NCBI GenBank assembly: GCA_946404865.1
Contig: CAMJFC010000003.1
Coordinates: forward strand, 1-64,000
Direction of reading: 5' to 3'
Origin: an uncultured Prevotellaceae bacterium
GTDB lineage: Bacteria > Bacteroidota > Bacteroidia > Bacteroidales > Bacteroidaceae
DNA: 64,000 bases
A program made the translations under genes and the position numbers. A model generated the notes under the pieces. The model made no database searches, had not been told where the DNA came from, and saw nothing but the letters and a program-made list of their open reading frames with translations. Below, in pieces: positions 16,931 to 26,830 of this stretch (its first letter is position 1; each line of letters starts with the position of its first letter).

Positions 16931-17595
16931 TGGAAGTAAGAATAGAAAACAGCTGGAAACAAAGGTTGCTCAACGAGTTTGAGCAACCTTATTTTCAACG
17001 GCTCACCGACGCAGTGCGCGCCGAGTACAAGACCACCACATGCTACCCGCCCGGACGGCTGATATTCAATGCTTTCGACCTCTGTCCGTTTGAACAGGTG
17101 AAGGTGGTCATCATCGGACAGGACCCTTATCACGAACCGGGACAGGCACACGGGTTGAGTTTCTCGGTGCAAGATGGTGTGCCCTTTCCGCCTTCGCTGC
17201 AGAATATCTTCCGCGAGATACATGACGACACGGGCGCACCCATTCCTGCTACAGGTAATCTGACACGATGGGCCGAACAGGGGGTGCTGCTGCTCAACGC
17301 CACCCTTACCGTGAGGGCGCATGTGGCCAACAGCCATGCCCGGCTGGGATGGCAGACGTTTACCGACGCCGCCATCAGGGCTTTGGCCGCAGAGCGCGAA
17401 CATATTGTCTATCTGCTGTGGGGTGGTTATGCCCGCGGCAAGAGTTATATGATTGACAAATCCAAGAACCTGGTGCTGGAGTCGGTGCATCCCTCTCCGC
17501 TCTCTGCCAACCGTGGCGGGTGGTTCGGCAACCACCAGTTTTCTCAGACCAACCGCTATCTCATCGACCACGGCATGACACCTATCGCGTGGTGA
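16930..17595 (+). CDS. ung: Uracil-DNA glycosylase
   Basis: A 221-residue family 1 uracil-DNA glycosylase that removes uracil from DNA. The water-activating loop GQDPYH, the LLLNATLTV strand (usually LLLNTVLTV) and the DNA-intercalating loop HPSPLSA are intact. The ATG at 16930 overlaps the gpmI stop by one base (TGATG), so the genes are coupled. A TTG three bases earlier is an alternative start. Confidence 0.96.
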   Translation: MEVRIENSWKQRLLNEFEQPYFQRLTDAVRAEYKTTTCYPPGRLIFNAFDLCPFEQVKVVIIGQDPYHEPGQAHGLSFSVQDGVPFPPSLQNIFREIHDDTGAPIPATGNLTRWAEQGVLLLNATLTVRAHVANSHARLGWQTFTDAAIRALAAEREHIVYLLWGGYARGKSYMIDKSKNLVLESVHPSPLSANRGGWFGNHQFSQTNRYLIDHGMTPIAW

Positions 17596-17630
17596 AGCCC
17601 CAAAAATGTATCCCCAAAAAATGTATCGTC

Positions 17631-17696
17631 TTTAACTCCCCAAATATTGTATTGTCTTTAACTTCCTTAACTCCCTTAACTTCTTTAACTTCTCAA
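17631..17696. repeat. Short imperfect repeat of cttaact units
   Basis: The spacer before the DUF3109 gene is made of near-repeats of TCTTTAACT, TCCTTAACT, CCCTTAACT and TCTTTAACT. It looks like slippage-prone simple sequence and not like a gene. Confidence 0.6.
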
Positions 17697-17699
17697 AAA

Positions 17700-18293
17700 A
17701 TGTTTCCCATTATTCAAGTTGGTAATGTATTGCTGTCGCCCGACATCCTGACGGAGATGTTTTGCTGCGACCTCGATGTCTGCCACGGCATCTGTTGCGT
17801 GGAGGGCGACGCAGGTGCGCCTGTGACGATTGACGAAGTGGCGGAAATAGAGAATGTGGTGGACACCGTTTGGGCAGACCTCTCTGCGGCGGCACAAGCG
17901 GTCATCGACCGGCAGGGGGTAGCTTATACCGATGGCGACGGCGACTTGGTGACGAGCATCGTGGGTAGTAAAGATTGTGTGTTCACCTGTTATGAGAACG
18001 GCTGTTGCTTGTGTGCCTTGGAGAAAGCCTTCCGGCAAGGGCGCACACGCTATTGCAAACCCATCAGTTGCGCGCTCTATCCCATTCGTGAAAAGAAATT
18101 GTCTGCTGGTTATATCGGGTTGAACTACGACCGGTGGGATGTGTGCCGTGAAGCGGTGGCACTCGGGCAAAAGAAGGGACTGCGTGTTTACCAGTTCCTC
18201 AAAGAACCGCTCGTCCGCCGTTTCGGTTCCGATTGGTATGAACAGTTAGAACAGACGGCAGAAGAGCTATTACACACAACCTTCGCCGATTGA
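17700..18293 (+). CDS. DUF3109 family cysteine-rich protein
   Basis: A 197-residue cytoplasmic protein with paired cysteines in CCDLDVCHGICC near the N-terminus and GCCLCALE plus CKPISCALYP in the middle, the layout of DUF3109 and reminiscent of zinc- or iron-cluster-binding YkgJ-like proteins. The start at 17700 was chosen at the conserved beginning MFPIIQVG; the upstream open frame translates a simple repeat. Function unknown. Confidence 0.85.
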   Translation: MFPIIQVGNVLLSPDILTEMFCCDLDVCHGICCVEGDAGAPVTIDEVAEIENVVDTVWADLSAAAQAVIDRQGVAYTDGDGDLVTSIVGSKDCVFTCYENGCCLCALEKAFRQGRTRYCKPISCALYPIREKKLSAGYIGLNYDRWDVCREAVALGQKKGLRVYQFLKEPLVRRFGSDWYEQLEQTAEELLHTTFAD

Positions 18294-18301
18294 CGAAGGT
18301 T
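18278..18301. terminator. Shared bidirectional terminator of convergent genes
   Basis: Arms AACCTTCG (18278-18285) and CGAAGGTT (18294-18301) are perfect complements. The 8-base loop contains the stop codon of the plus-strand gene and the right arm abuts the stop codon of the minus-strand AraC gene, so both 3' ends share it. T runs follow on the plus strand (TTTTATA). Confidence 0.7.
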
Positions 18302-19186
18302 TTATACGGTTTTCCTGTATTTCGATGGCGACATACCGACATGTTCCTTGAAGTATTTGCCAAGGAACGATTGGTTGGGGAAATGCAACACTTCGGCTAT
18401 CTCCTTGATACTCATCGTAGAATTGCGCAGCAACACACGTATCTCCAATGTCACGTAGTTGTCTATCCATTCATTGGGTGTGCGCTTGCTGACGGCCTTT
18501 ACCGTCTCCGACAGGTATTTCGGGGTGATGCAGAGTTGTTCACCATACCAACTGACACGACGTTCATGGCGGAAGTGCTTTTTCAGCAGATTGATAAAGG
18601 ATGTAAAGATGGCTTCGGCACGCGACTTCTTGGGGTCGCGCTTCTGTTGGAGTTGATAAATCTCGTCGCTGATGTCGTAAATCATCGCTTTCAGCAGTGC
18701 ACTCACCAACTCTTTGCGGTAACGGTGGGTGGCGTCGTCCACTTTCTGACGTATCAAATGGAAATAATCTAAGAATGCCTTCACCTTCTCGGGCTGAAGG
18801 TTGATGACGGGATGGGTGTTGGCAAAGAGGAACAAAGAGGATATCTCATGCACCTCTTTAATAATCTCGGTGAAGAAACTGTTGGAACTCATGATGGCGA
18901 TGCCCCGGCAGTCGCGGCTGAGCATGTAATTGCCCACAACCTGACCGTCGTTGATGACGATGACATCGTTTTTCTTCACCATGCGCTCTTTCGTATCGAC
19001 ACTGTATTGCGCGGTACCGTCTAAACACAAGGCGACAAACAGGCAATGGATGCGGCACGGCTCGGTGCGGATGGGCACATCCTCAAACTTGTCAAACAGC
19101 AATAGGTCATCATCCAAATAACTGCCATTGCTGACTACCTCCTTGGCTTGAGGTATTGTTATTTCAAATAGTTTCTCTTTATTCAT
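18302..19186 (-). CDS. AraC-family transcriptional regulator
   Basis: A 294-residue regulator. Residues about 30-110 form a cupin-like effector domain (TAQYSVDTKERMVKKNDVIVI) and about 190-294 a double helix-turn-helix of the AraC type (ITPKYLSETVKAVS, IKEIAEVLHFPNQSFLGKYFKEH, GMSPSKYRK). No kinase or membrane segment. It has its own promoter at 19203-19233. The GH95 gene is next to it on the same strand, but a regulatory link is only a guess. Confidence 0.9.
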   Translation of the reverse strand: MNKEKLFEITIPQAKEVVSNGSYLDDDLLLFDKFEDVPIRTEPCRIHCLFVALCLDGTAQYSVDTKERMVKKNDVIVINDGQVVGNYMLSRDCRGIAIMSSNSFFTEIIKEVHEISSLFLFANTHPVINLQPEKVKAFLDYFHLIRQKVDDATHRYRKELVSALLKAMIYDISDEIYQLQQKRDPKKSRAEAIFTSFINLLKKHFRHERRVSWYGEQLCITPKYLSETVKAVSKRTPNEWIDNYVTLEIRVLLRNSTMSIKEIAEVLHFPNQSFLGKYFKEHVGMSPSKYRKTV

Positions 19187-19202
19187 TTTTCACTTTGATG
19201 CG

Positions 19203-19233
19203 CAAATATAGTGAATATTTCCGAAACCACAAA
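19203..19233 (-). promoter_or_regulatory. Promoter of the AraC regulator
   Basis: Plus-strand CAAATATA (19203-19210, minus TATATTTG) and CAAA (19230-19233) are 19 bp apart. The predicted leader is about 12 nt. Confidence 0.75.
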
Positions 19234-19239
19234 AAAACA

Positions 19240-21615
19240 TCAGAAAAAAGAGCAACGGCGTTTCATGTTGCCTTTGTGGAAGGTCAGCTTTTTCTCCTTG
19301 CCCTGACAACGAACCGTCAGCGTGCCGGGCTGCTTGGCACGAATCACAGCCTCGGTGAGTTGACCTCCTTTCCATTTTAAATCGACCGTATAACCGCCAC
19401 GGGCGCGGAGACCGCTCACTTCGCCACTATTCCACTGTGAGGGCAAGGCGGGCAGCAAGTGGATACTCTCGCCGTCGCTTTGGAGCAACATTTCACACAC
19501 GCCGGCAGTGCCCCCGAAATTGCCGTCAATCTGGAAGGGCGGGTGGGCGTCCATCAGGTTGGGGTATGTGCCGCCCGACCGACGTTTGTCGGGTCCCTCA
19601 TACCCGTCGGGCGACACGTAGGTGAGCAATTTCTGAAAGATATGATATGCTTGTTTGGCATTGTGCAGTCTTGCCTGGAGGTTGATGCGCCATCCGGTGC
19701 TCCAACCTGTGGTTTCGTCACCTTTGATTTCCAATGTCTTTTCGCAGGCACGGGCCAAATCGGCGTTCACCTCGGGTGTGATATGACGACCGGGATAGAG
19801 TCCGATGAGGTGCGACTGATGGCGGTGGTGGTCATCGAAGTCGCGCCAGTCATGATACCATTCTTGCAGGTTGCCGCGATGGCCGATGTGATAGGGACGC
19901 AGATGCTGGAGCGTTTCGGCCAGCTGCCGTTGAAAATCCTGATCCACACCAAGTACCTGGGCGGCTTTGAGCGTGTTGATGAACAGCTCACGGATGATGG
20001 CCAGGTCGGCTGTGCCGCCATAGCAGGTCATGCCGTGGTAACCGCTGTCGGTCACATACTCATTCTCGGGCGAGGTGCTCGGCGCGGTGATCAGCGTGCC
20101 GGGTTCATTGGGGTCTTCAATCAACCAGGCGAGGCAGAACTCCGCCGCACCTCGCATCAGGGGGTAAGCTTTGTCGCCCAGATACTGTTTGTCCATCGAG
20201 AAGAGGTAGTGGTCGTAGAGGGCGTTGACGAGCCAGGCGCCACCCATGTTCCAGTTGGCCCATTCTGGCATCTCGTTCTTCTCGCCCACAGGATTGGTCA
20301 TGGCCCAGATGTCGGAGTTGTGCGACGAGCACCAACCACGGTCGATGCCGTAATAGTGGTGGGCGGTATGATGCCCGTTCTCTGCCAGTGAGGTGATGAA
20401 CCCGTCGAGTGGCAGCACCATCTCGGGCAGGTTGGCTACTTCGGCTGGCCAGTAATTCTCTTCCAGGTTGATATTGACGGTGTAGTTGCCGCGCCAGGGG
20501 GAGTAGAGGTGCGGCGTCCACAATCCTTGCAGATTGGCGGGAACAGAAGGGGTGCGCGACGAGCTGATGAGCAGATAGCGCCCGTACTGCATATAAAGCG
20601 TTTCGAGATAGGGGTTGCCTCCACCATGGTCGGTATAGTCTTTCAATTGTTGCTCGGTGGTGCGCAGACTGTCAACGCGGGCTCCCTCTAAGTGCATCTT
20701 CACCCGTGAAAAGAGGGCGGTGTAGTCTTCGTAATGCCGCAGCCGAAGTTGTTGGTAGTCGAGGTTGTGCAGATGCCACAACGCATTGGTGGCTTGTTCG
20801 ATGTAAGGTGCTCCCTCGGTCACGGGGTGTTTGTCGGCACCGGCAAACGAAGTCTCGTTGACAAAATACAAAGTCACCATGTCGGCATTGCTCACATGGA
20901 TGGTCGAGTCGGTGGTGGTGCAGATGCCTCCGTTGCAAACGGCTTTCAGCAAGGCGCAGAAGTGGATGGTGTTGGCCTCATCGCCTACGGCATGTCCTGT
21001 CATGGTGAGTTGGTCGCCGTTGCTGCCTTTCACATGATGGGGCACCTGTGCGCTCAGGCGGATGTCGCAACTGATGGCACCGTGGTGACTGGCTCGTATG
21101 CGCATAGCCACACAACGGTCGGGGTGTGAAGCGAAGTATTCGCGATTGAAGTGTACACCGCCTTGGTTATACTCATCACGGCAGATGCCGTGGTCGAGGT
21201 CCAGTTCGCGGCGGTAGGATGAGGCCTTGCCTCCGTTGGTATCGATGATATGGAGCGTGGCCAGGGGTTGATAAAACTGCGAGTTATGGCCTTGCATCTT
21301 TTTTTGCAGACTGTCGGCGGTGGCATAGTCCTCGCGGAACAGCGCTTCGCGGATGGCGGGCAACCACTCTGATACGCCTGCGTCCTCCTCGTGGTCCACA
21401 GGACTGCCCGTCCACAGTGTGATGTCGTTCAGGTAGATGAGGTTGTCGTCTGTGCCGCCATAGACCAAGGCACCCAGTTTGCCGTTGCCGATGGGCAGCG
21501 ACTCTTCGAAAAATTGGGCTGGCCGGTCGTACCACAACCGCATGGGGAGTTGGTTTTGCGCGTAACTTCCTATAGAAAGGATAAGGGCGGTAAGTAGCAA
21601 AATTTGTCGTTTCAT
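19240..21615 (-). CDS. GH95-family glycoside hydrolase (alpha-L-fucosidase type)
   Basis: A 791-residue exported enzyme. The signal peptide (about 1-20, LSIGSYAQ) is followed by the GH95 N-terminal beta domain ([31 protein letters not shown]) and an (alpha/alpha)6 barrel with [42 protein letters not shown] and [17 protein letters not shown]95 enzymes usually release alpha-1,2-linked L-fucose; some act on L-galactose, so the exact substrate is open. The start at 21615 (MKRQILLL) gives a clean signal peptide, whereas the frame extends 12 codons further upstream. It stands alone, with its own promoter, between two regulators. Confidence 0.9.
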   Translation of the reverse strand: MKRQILLLTALILSIGSYAQNQLPMRLWYDRPAQFFEESLPIGNGKLGALVYGGTDDNLIYLNDITLWTGSPVDHEEDAGVSEWLPAIREALFREDYATADSLQKKMQGHNSQFYQPLATLHIIDTNGGKASSYRRELDLDHGICRDEYNQGGVHFNREYFASHPDRCVAMRIRASHHGAISCDIRLSAQVPHHVKGSNGDQLTMTGHAVGDEANTIHFCALLKAVCNGGICTTTDSTIHVSNADMVTLYFVNETSFAGADKHPVTEGAPYIEQATNALWHLHNLDYQQLRLRHYEDYTALFSRVKMHLEGARVDSLRTTEQQLKDYTDHGGGNPYLETLYMQYGRYLLISSSRTPSVPANLQGLWTPHLYSPWRGNYTVNINLEENYWPAEVANLPEMVLPLDGFITSLAENGHHTAHHYYGIDRGWCSSHNSDIWAMTNPVGEKNEMPEWANWNMGGAWLVNALYDHYLFSMDKQYLGDKAYPLMRGAAEFCLAWLIEDPNEPGTLITAPSTSPENEYVTDSGYHGMTCYGGTADLAIIRELFINTLKAAQVLGVDQDFQRQLAETLQHLRPYHIGHRGNLQEWYHDWRDFDDHHRHQSHLIGLYPGRHITPEVNADLARACEKTLEIKGDETTGWSTGWRINLQARLHNAKQAYHIFQKLLTYVSPDGYEGPDKRRSGGTYPNLMDAHPPFQIDGNFGGTAGVCEMLLQSDGESIHLLPALPSQWNSGEVSGLRARGGYTVDLKWKGGQLTEAVIRAKQPGTLTVRCQGKEKKLTFHKGNMKRRCSFF

Positions 21616-21640
21616 TAGGTAAAAATATTGAATCGTAGTG

Positions 21641-21648
21641 CAAAAGTA
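21641..21648 (-). promoter_or_regulatory. GH95 promoter -7 box
   Basis: CAAAAGTA gives TACTTTTG on the minus strand, 26 bp before the start codon. No clear -33 TTTG is seen. Confidence 0.55.
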
Positions 21649-21712
21649 CAAAATTCATTATTGTTTTCATATTTTTCTTCCAGTTTTTTTGCGGCATGGG
21701 ATGATTTAAAAT

Positions 21713-21856
21713 AACGTGGCGACCTCACGGCCGCCACGTTGTGAATAACAAAACTTTACGCTTAATATTGAATCCTTAGTGATAACTAAGTTGTTACGTT
21801 GTGTGTATATATTGAAGTTTCAGTAAGCAATAAGCGTTTTTCTGTTTGCAAAGGTA
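21713..21856 (-). ncRNA. Candidate small RNA, minus strand
   Basis: A -7 box (CAAAGGTA at 21849-21856, minus TACCTTTG) faces left and a strong hairpin (arms AACGTGGCG 21713-21721 and CGCCACGTT 21732-21740) lies about 110 bp downstream, followed by ATTTTAAAT. No ORF lies between. The loop contains GGCCGTGAGGT on the minus strand, an 11-mer also present in the candidate RNA at 55212-55410. No consensus -33 box is visible. Confidence 0.4.
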
Positions 21857-21954
21857 TGCGTTTTAAGCGTTCTTTGGTTGGTCTTTTCGGACAAAATATT
21901 GTCAAAAACGGACAAAATCATCCTCCAAACCTTGTCATTATTGGACAAAAACAA

Positions 21955-21991
21955 GCCCCTCTGTTTGGCCGTAAAAGACAAATAGAGGGGC
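21955..21991 (-). terminator. Terminator after the hybrid regulator gene
   Basis: Arms GCCCCTCTGTTT (21955-21966) and AAATAGAGGGGC (21980-21991) pair with one G-T wobble. On the minus strand the hairpin is followed by TTGTTTTTG, a good T tract. It ends the gyrB/regulator transcript 25 bp past the stop codon. Confidence 0.8.
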
Positions 21992-22016
21992 AAGTTGTTG
22001 ATTATCAGTGCCTATG

Positions 22017-24818
22017 CTATTGTTTTCGGAATTGACTCGGTGTCTGCTGATAATATTGTTTGAAGGCTTTCGAAAAACGGGCATTGTCGTCAAAACCACA
22101 TAAAAGGGCGATGTCTGAAATGGACAAGTCTGGTCGTGTGAGCAGCAGATTCTTGGCCTGTGAGAGTTTGATGTGCTGGATGTAGGCTGCTGTGGTCTTG
22201 CCGGTGATGGCATATATCTTGCGGCGTAGTTGTTTGCTGCTGACGCAGAGGATGGAGGCGATGGTTTCCACGTCGGTCTGGTGCTTCGTGATTTGACCAT
22301 GCACCACTTCTACGAATTTGTTGATGAAAAGGCGGTCGGTGTCGTTCAGCGTTTCTTCGGCTTTCGTTCCGGCGTCCTCCTCGATGGCTTCAGAATATTT
22401 CTCGCGCAATAACTGGCGTTGCTCCAGCAGTTTGCTCACCCGCAACAACAACTCGTCGGGATTGAACGGCTTGGTCAGGAAGGCGTCGGCACCTGCCTGG
22501 ATGCTCTTCATCCGGTCGGCATCGGTAATCTTGGCCGTGACCATGATGACGGGGATATGTGAGAGCAAAGGGGTGCTCCGCACTTGCTGGCATAATTGCA
22601 GACCGTCGGTATGGGGCATCAACAGGTCGGTGAGTATCAAGTCGGGCACCTGTTCCAAGGCTGTCTCCATGCCTTGTTGGCCGTCCGTGGCGAAATGTAC
22701 CTCATAATAGGGTTTCAGCAGCATGCCGATATATTGGCTCACATCGGCGTTGTCCTCAACGACCAGGATACGGGTCTGATGCTCTGAGGGGTTCTCTTCT
22801 TCCTGTGCGTCGGACACGGTGTCGTCTTCCTGCTTCTGGCGCACGCCGGGAATATATTGGGCGACTGGTAGGGTGGGGTCGGCACGGAAGGGGACGGTGA
22901 TGGTGAAGGTGGCGCCTTGTCCCGGCTGACTCTCGACTTGGACCGTGCCGTTCAACGTGTTGGTGATTTGTTTGACAAGGGCCAATCCCACGCCGCTGCC
23001 GATAGACGACGGTTGGTTGGAGGAGAGGTAAAACTCCTCGAAGATATGGGGCAGGTCTTTCGGATCGATACCCTGCCCGTTGTCTGTGACTGTCAGGGTG
23101 AAGGTGTCGGCCGCGGTACGTGTGTGGATGTCAATCTGTCCGCCGTCGGAGGTGTATTTCAGCGCGTTTGACACTAAGTTGTGCAGCGTCTTCGTGTAGT
23201 AGTCGGGCACAAAATTCATCATGCGCTCTCCCTCGTGGTGGTAGTTGACGGCTATCTCACGCCGCTTGGCAAAGAGACGGAAACTCTCCGCAATCATCTC
23301 CGTATAGGCGGCAATGTCGCCGTATTTCCATTGTGGTTCAGCCACATTGGAACGCAGTCGTGACAAGTCGAGCAACTGGTCGGTCAGCGTGTTGATATAA
23401 TGGCCGTTGCGGAGGATGAGCGAGGCGGCGTTGCGCACCTCTTCGGGGTCGTTGATGTCGCCCTTGGCGATGTTGTCACTCAAGCCGGTGATGACGGTCA
23501 GGGGCGTGCGGTATTCGTGGGTGAGTTTGGTGAAGAAGTCCATGCGCATCTCTTCCAATTGTTTCATCAACCGGTTGGCCTTTGTCCTCACACGGAAGAA
23601 ATAATAAAGGAAGGCGAGCAGTGTCACTAAGAATGCGATAGTGAGCAGGGAGATGACGAGCACATAGCGCGTGCGCTTGCGCTGCTGGATGTTTTCTTCA
23701 TTCAGTTGGGTGTTCGACTTGGTCAGCTCGTCGGCATGGTATCTGGTGTGAAACAGACTGCTGTAGTTGGCCAGGTCGGCATTATACATCGAATCGGTCA
23801 ACTGGCTGTAACGTTCCAGATGGTGGATGGCGGCACTCGGATTGCCATTGTGCATGGCCATATAGAGACCGTGATGGGCGGTCTGCTGAAGGTAGATATT
23901 ACCTAATTGCTCACTGAGGCTGAGGGCTTCATTGAAATGGTTGATGGCCTCTTCATATTTCCCTCGCTTGAGTAATAACTGCCCGTATTGGTTATGGCAG
24001 ATGGCTTGTGAATTCTGGTTCTTTGCCTCTTGCAAAACGGGCAGTGCCTCGCGCATGGCTTCCTCGGCCTCGTCGAGTCGCCCCATGGCGATATAGGCAT
24101 TGGCCATTTCTGTCTGACGGATGGCTGCCTTGTCAGGACGACCGCCTTCACTGTCCAGTTGCCATGCCTCTTGAGCCAGTTCTAATGCCTTGGAGGCCTT
24201 TCCCAGTTTCAGGTTGATTTCCGAGGCGATGCCCAAGCGGCTGGCCAACTTGTCGGAACGTTGCAGCGACCGTTCTATCTGAATGGCGGCTTCGGCAAAC
24301 TCCAGTCCTTCGGCAGGTTGTCGTAGGGCTAAATAGAGACTGGCCAGGTTGTTGAGCGAATTGCTGATGTTGGCTTTGTCACCCGTTTTCAAGTCAATCT
24401 CATAGCACCGCTTCATGTAGTCGAGGGCGCTGATGAAATTGCCTTTGCGCATATACAAATCGCTGATTTGGCAGCACAGGCCGGCATATTCTTCGTCGTC
24501 GATATGCTCGTCGTAGTTGGCTTCCGACTTCTCCGCACAAGCAATGGCTTGGTCATAATCAGAGAGGTCATAATAATACCACCCCATCAGACAATAGATG
24601 GCGAAGTCGCGGGTGGGGTCATCCGCAGAAAAAGAGTAGAGCGAGTCTGTATGCTCGCTCTCATATAGTGCTTTGGCTATTTGATTGGCTGTCGCAGTGC
24701 GTTGTGCCGGTTCTTGGTGCTCATAGTCATCAAAGAGTTGTTTGATGTCTTGTGCGCTGACCGTAAGCATGCACAGCATGGACAGTGCAACAGCCAATAC
24801 ATAAGGGATGTGTCGCAT
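22017..24818 (-). CDS. Hybrid two-component regulator with periplasmic TPR sensor
   Basis: A 933-residue protein combining a whole phosphorelay: signal peptide (1-22), periplasmic TPR-rich sensor (about 25-350), one transmembrane helix (387-407), histidine kinase with H434 in THEYRTPL and ATP-binding motifs NLVSNALKYT, DNGQGI and GSGVGLAL, a receiver domain (about 683-800, phosphate acceptor D731 in LILTDLLMP, K783 in TKPF) and an AraC-type DNA-binding domain (about 830-933). Most Bacteroides hybrid regulators have a beta-propeller sensor; a TPR sensor is the less common form. It follows gyrB by 11 bp and ends at its own terminator. The target is unknown; GH95 nearby is one candidate. Confidence 0.92.
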   Translation of the reverse strand: MRHIPYVLAVALSMLCMLTVSAQDIKQLFDDYEHQEPAQRTATANQIAKALYESEHTDSLYSFSADDPTRDFAIYCLMGWYYYDLSDYDQAIACAEKSEANYDEHIDDEEYAGLCCQISDLYMRKGNFISALDYMKRCYEIDLKTGDKANISNSLNNLASLYLALRQPAEGLEFAEAAIQIERSLQRSDKLASRLGIASEINLKLGKASKALELAQEAWQLDSEGGRPDKAAIRQTEMANAYIAMGRLDEAEEAMREALPVLQEAKNQNSQAICHNQYGQLLLKRGKYEEAINHFNEALSLSEQLGNIYLQQTAHHGLYMAMHNGNPSAAIHHLERYSQLTDSMYNADLANYSSLFHTRYHADELTKSNTQLNEENIQQRKRTRYVLVISLLTIAFLVTLLAFLYYFFRVRTKANRLMKQLEEMRMDFFTKLTHEYRTPLTVITGLSDNIAKGDINDPEEVRNAASLILRNGHYINTLTDQLLDLSRLRSNVAEPQWKYGDIAAYTEMIAESFRLFAKRREIAVNYHHEGERMMNFVPDYYTKTLHNLVSNALKYTSDGGQIDIHTRTAADTFTLTVTDNGQGIDPKDLPHIFEEFYLSSNQPSSIGSGVGLALVKQITNTLNGTVQVESQPGQGATFTITVPFRADPTLPVAQYIPGVRQKQEDDTVSDAQEEENPSEHQTRILVVEDNADVSQYIGMLLKPYYEVHFATDGQQGMETALEQVPDLILTDLLMPHTDGLQLCQQVRSTPLLSHIPVIMVTAKITDADRMKSIQAGADAFLTKPFNPDELLLRVSKLLEQRQLLREKYSEAIEEDAGTKAEETLNDTDRLFINKFVEVVHGQITKHQTDVETIASILCVSSKQLRRKIYAITGKTTAAYIQHIKLSQAKNLLLTRPDLSISDIALLCGFDDNARFSKAFKQYYQQTPSQFRKQ

Positions 24819-24829
24819 TCGCGCTCGGC

Positions 24830-26806
24830 TTAGGCGTCGATGTTGGCGTAGGTGGCGTTGCTCTCGATGAACTCACGGCGTGGCTCCACGTCGTCGCCCA
24901 TCAGCATAGAGAAGATTTCATCTGCTTCAGCGGCATTCTCGATGTTCACTTGTTTGAGCAGACGGGTCTCAGGGTTCATCGTCGTGTCCCAAAGCTGTTC
25001 GGGGTTCATTTCGCCCAAACCTTTGTAACGCTGGGTGTGGATGCCGTTCTTGCCATCCTCCAATCCGCCGCCATACTTGTCCACAAACGCCTGGCGCTGC
25101 TGCTCGGTATAGCAGTATTCCTTGATCTTGTTCTTATAAGTGCACAGGTAGAGTGGGGGGGTGGCGATGTAAAGGTGTCCCTCCTGGATGATGCGGGGCA
25201 TGAAACGGTAGAAGAGGGTCATGATGAGGGTGTCGATGTGATAGCCATCGACATCGGCGTCGGTCATGATGATAATTTTGTCGTAGCGCAGTTTGTCGAT
25301 GTTGGCTTCCTTGTCGCCTTCGCCGTCAACGCCGAAGCGCACGCCGATGCTCTGGATGATGTTCATGACCGACTCGGCCTCGAACACTCTGTGCCACTGC
25401 ACTTTCTCCACATTCAGGATTTTACCGCGCAAAGGCAGGATGGCTTGGGTGTAACGGTCACGTCCCTGCTTGGCTGAACCGCCGGCGGAGTCTCCCTCCA
25501 CGAGGAAAATCTCACACTCCTTGGGGTCTTTGTTCGAGCAGTCGGCCAGTTTGCCGGGCAGTCCGCCGCCGGTCATCACGTTCTTGCGCTGTACGCTCTC
25601 ACGCGCCTTGCGGGCGGCGATACGTGCGGTGGCGGCCAGCACCACTTTGTCGCATATCTGCTTGGCCTCTTTGGGGTGCTCCTCCAGGTAGTTGGCCAGT
25701 GCTTCGCCTACTGCCTGCTGCACGGCTCCCGTCACCTCGCTGTTGCCTAACTTGGTCTTGGTCTGGCCTTCAAATTGAGGCTCTGCCACTTTGATGGAGA
25801 TGACAGCGGTCAGACCTTCGCGGAAGTCCTCACCGGCAATCTCGATTTTTGCTTTCTCGATTTGCTTGGCGATGGCGGGGTCGCTGTCGGCGTATTTCTT
25901 CAGCGTGCGGGTCAGTGCCATGCGGAAACCCATCAGGTGGGTGCCACCCTCGATGGTGTTGATATTATTCACATACGAGTGGATGTTCTCGGAATAGTCG
26001 GTATTGTACATCACGGCTACCTCAATAGGGATGCCCTGCTTCTCGGTCTTCAGATAGATGACATCATCGAAGAGGTGAGTGCGGTGGCGGTCGATGTAGC
26101 GGACAAACTCTTTCAAACCCTCTTTGGCGTGATAGACGGCCTGACGGGTTTTGCCATCCTCGTCGGGGCGCATATCGGTCAGGGTGATGGTGATGCCGGC
26201 GTTCAGATAGGCCAGCTCACGCATACGGCGCGAGATAATGTCCCACTGATAGACAGTGGTGGTGAAAATGGTGGCATCGGGCCAGAACTGCTGACGTGTG
26301 CCACGCTTGTCGGTCTCGCCGATGACCTTGACGGGATAAAGGGGTTTGCCCCGCTCGTATTCTTGCTGGTAAATCTTGCCGTCGCGATATACCTGTGAAA
26401 TCATGTGCGACGACAAAGCGTTGACGCAACTCACACCCACGCCGTGCAGACCGCCAGACACCTTGTAGGAGCCCTTGTCGAACTTACCTCCAGCGTGGAG
26501 GACGGTCATCACCACCTCCAAGGCAGATTTGTGCAGTTTCTCATGCTCATCCACGGGAATACCGCGCCCGTTGTCGGTCACGGTGATGGAGTTGTCTTCG
26601 TTGATGGTCACCTCGATATGGGTGCAATAACCCGCCATCGCTTCGTCGATGGAGTTGTCAACCGTCTCGTTGACCAAATGGTGGAGACCCTTCTCACTGA
26701 TGTCTCCGATATACATGGCCGGGCGCTTGCGTACGGCTTCTAACCCTTCAAGCACCTGGATATTACTCGCTGAATAATTGCTCTCGCTGTTTTGTATGTC
26801 TGCCAT
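24830..26806 (-). CDS. gyrB: DNA gyrase subunit B
   Basis: A 658-residue type IIA topoisomerase subunit giving the ATPase of gyrase. The GHKL ATPase motifs (VDNSIDEAMAG, VTDNGRGIPV, GGLHGVGVSCVNALS), the transducer and the TOPRIM domain (LVEGDSAGGSAKQGRD, MTDADVDGYHI) are intact, ending with QRYKGLGEMNPEQLW and the NATYANIDA tail. The start is set at 26806 (MADIQNSE); the 18 codons upstream overlap the promoter. QRYKGLGEMN favours GyrB over ParE. Confidence 0.96.
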   Translation of the reverse strand: MADIQNSESNYSASNIQVLEGLEAVRKRPAMYIGDISEKGLHHLVNETVDNSIDEAMAGYCTHIEVTINEDNSITVTDNGRGIPVDEHEKLHKSALEVVMTVLHAGGKFDKGSYKVSGGLHGVGVSCVNALSSHMISQVYRDGKIYQQEYERGKPLYPVKVIGETDKRGTRQQFWPDATIFTTTVYQWDIISRRMRELAYLNAGITITLTDMRPDEDGKTRQAVYHAKEGLKEFVRYIDRHRTHLFDDVIYLKTEKQGIPIEVAVMYNTDYSENIHSYVNNINTIEGGTHLMGFRMALTRTLKKYADSDPAIAKQIEKAKIEIAGEDFREGLTAVISIKVAEPQFEGQTKTKLGNSEVTGAVQQAVGEALANYLEEHPKEAKQICDKVVLAATARIAARKARESVQRKNVMTGGGLPGKLADCSNKDPKECEIFLVEGDSAGGSAKQGRDRYTQAILPLRGKILNVEKVQWHRVFEAESVMNIIQSIGVRFGVDGEGDKEANIDKLRYDKIIIMTDADVDGYHIDTLIMTLFYRFMPRIIQEGHLYIATPPLYLCTYKNKIKEYCYTEQQRQAFVDKYGGGLEDGKNGIHTQRYKGLGEMNPEQLWDTTMNPETRLLKQVNIENAAEADEIFSMLMGDDVEPRREFIESNATYANIDA

Positions 26807-26830
26807 TTTTTGTTTTCCTAATTGAGAGTG

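Larger units (their letters stand above)
21616..22016. other. Intergenic region with promoter, two hairpins and a candidate small RNA
   Basis: No protein gene is visible. It holds the GH95 promoter (21641-21648), a hairpin (21713-21740), a minus-strand -7 box (21849-21856) and the terminator of the regulator/gyrB transcript (21955-21991). Three scattered copies of GGACAAAA occur at about 21888-21950. Confidence 0.7.
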
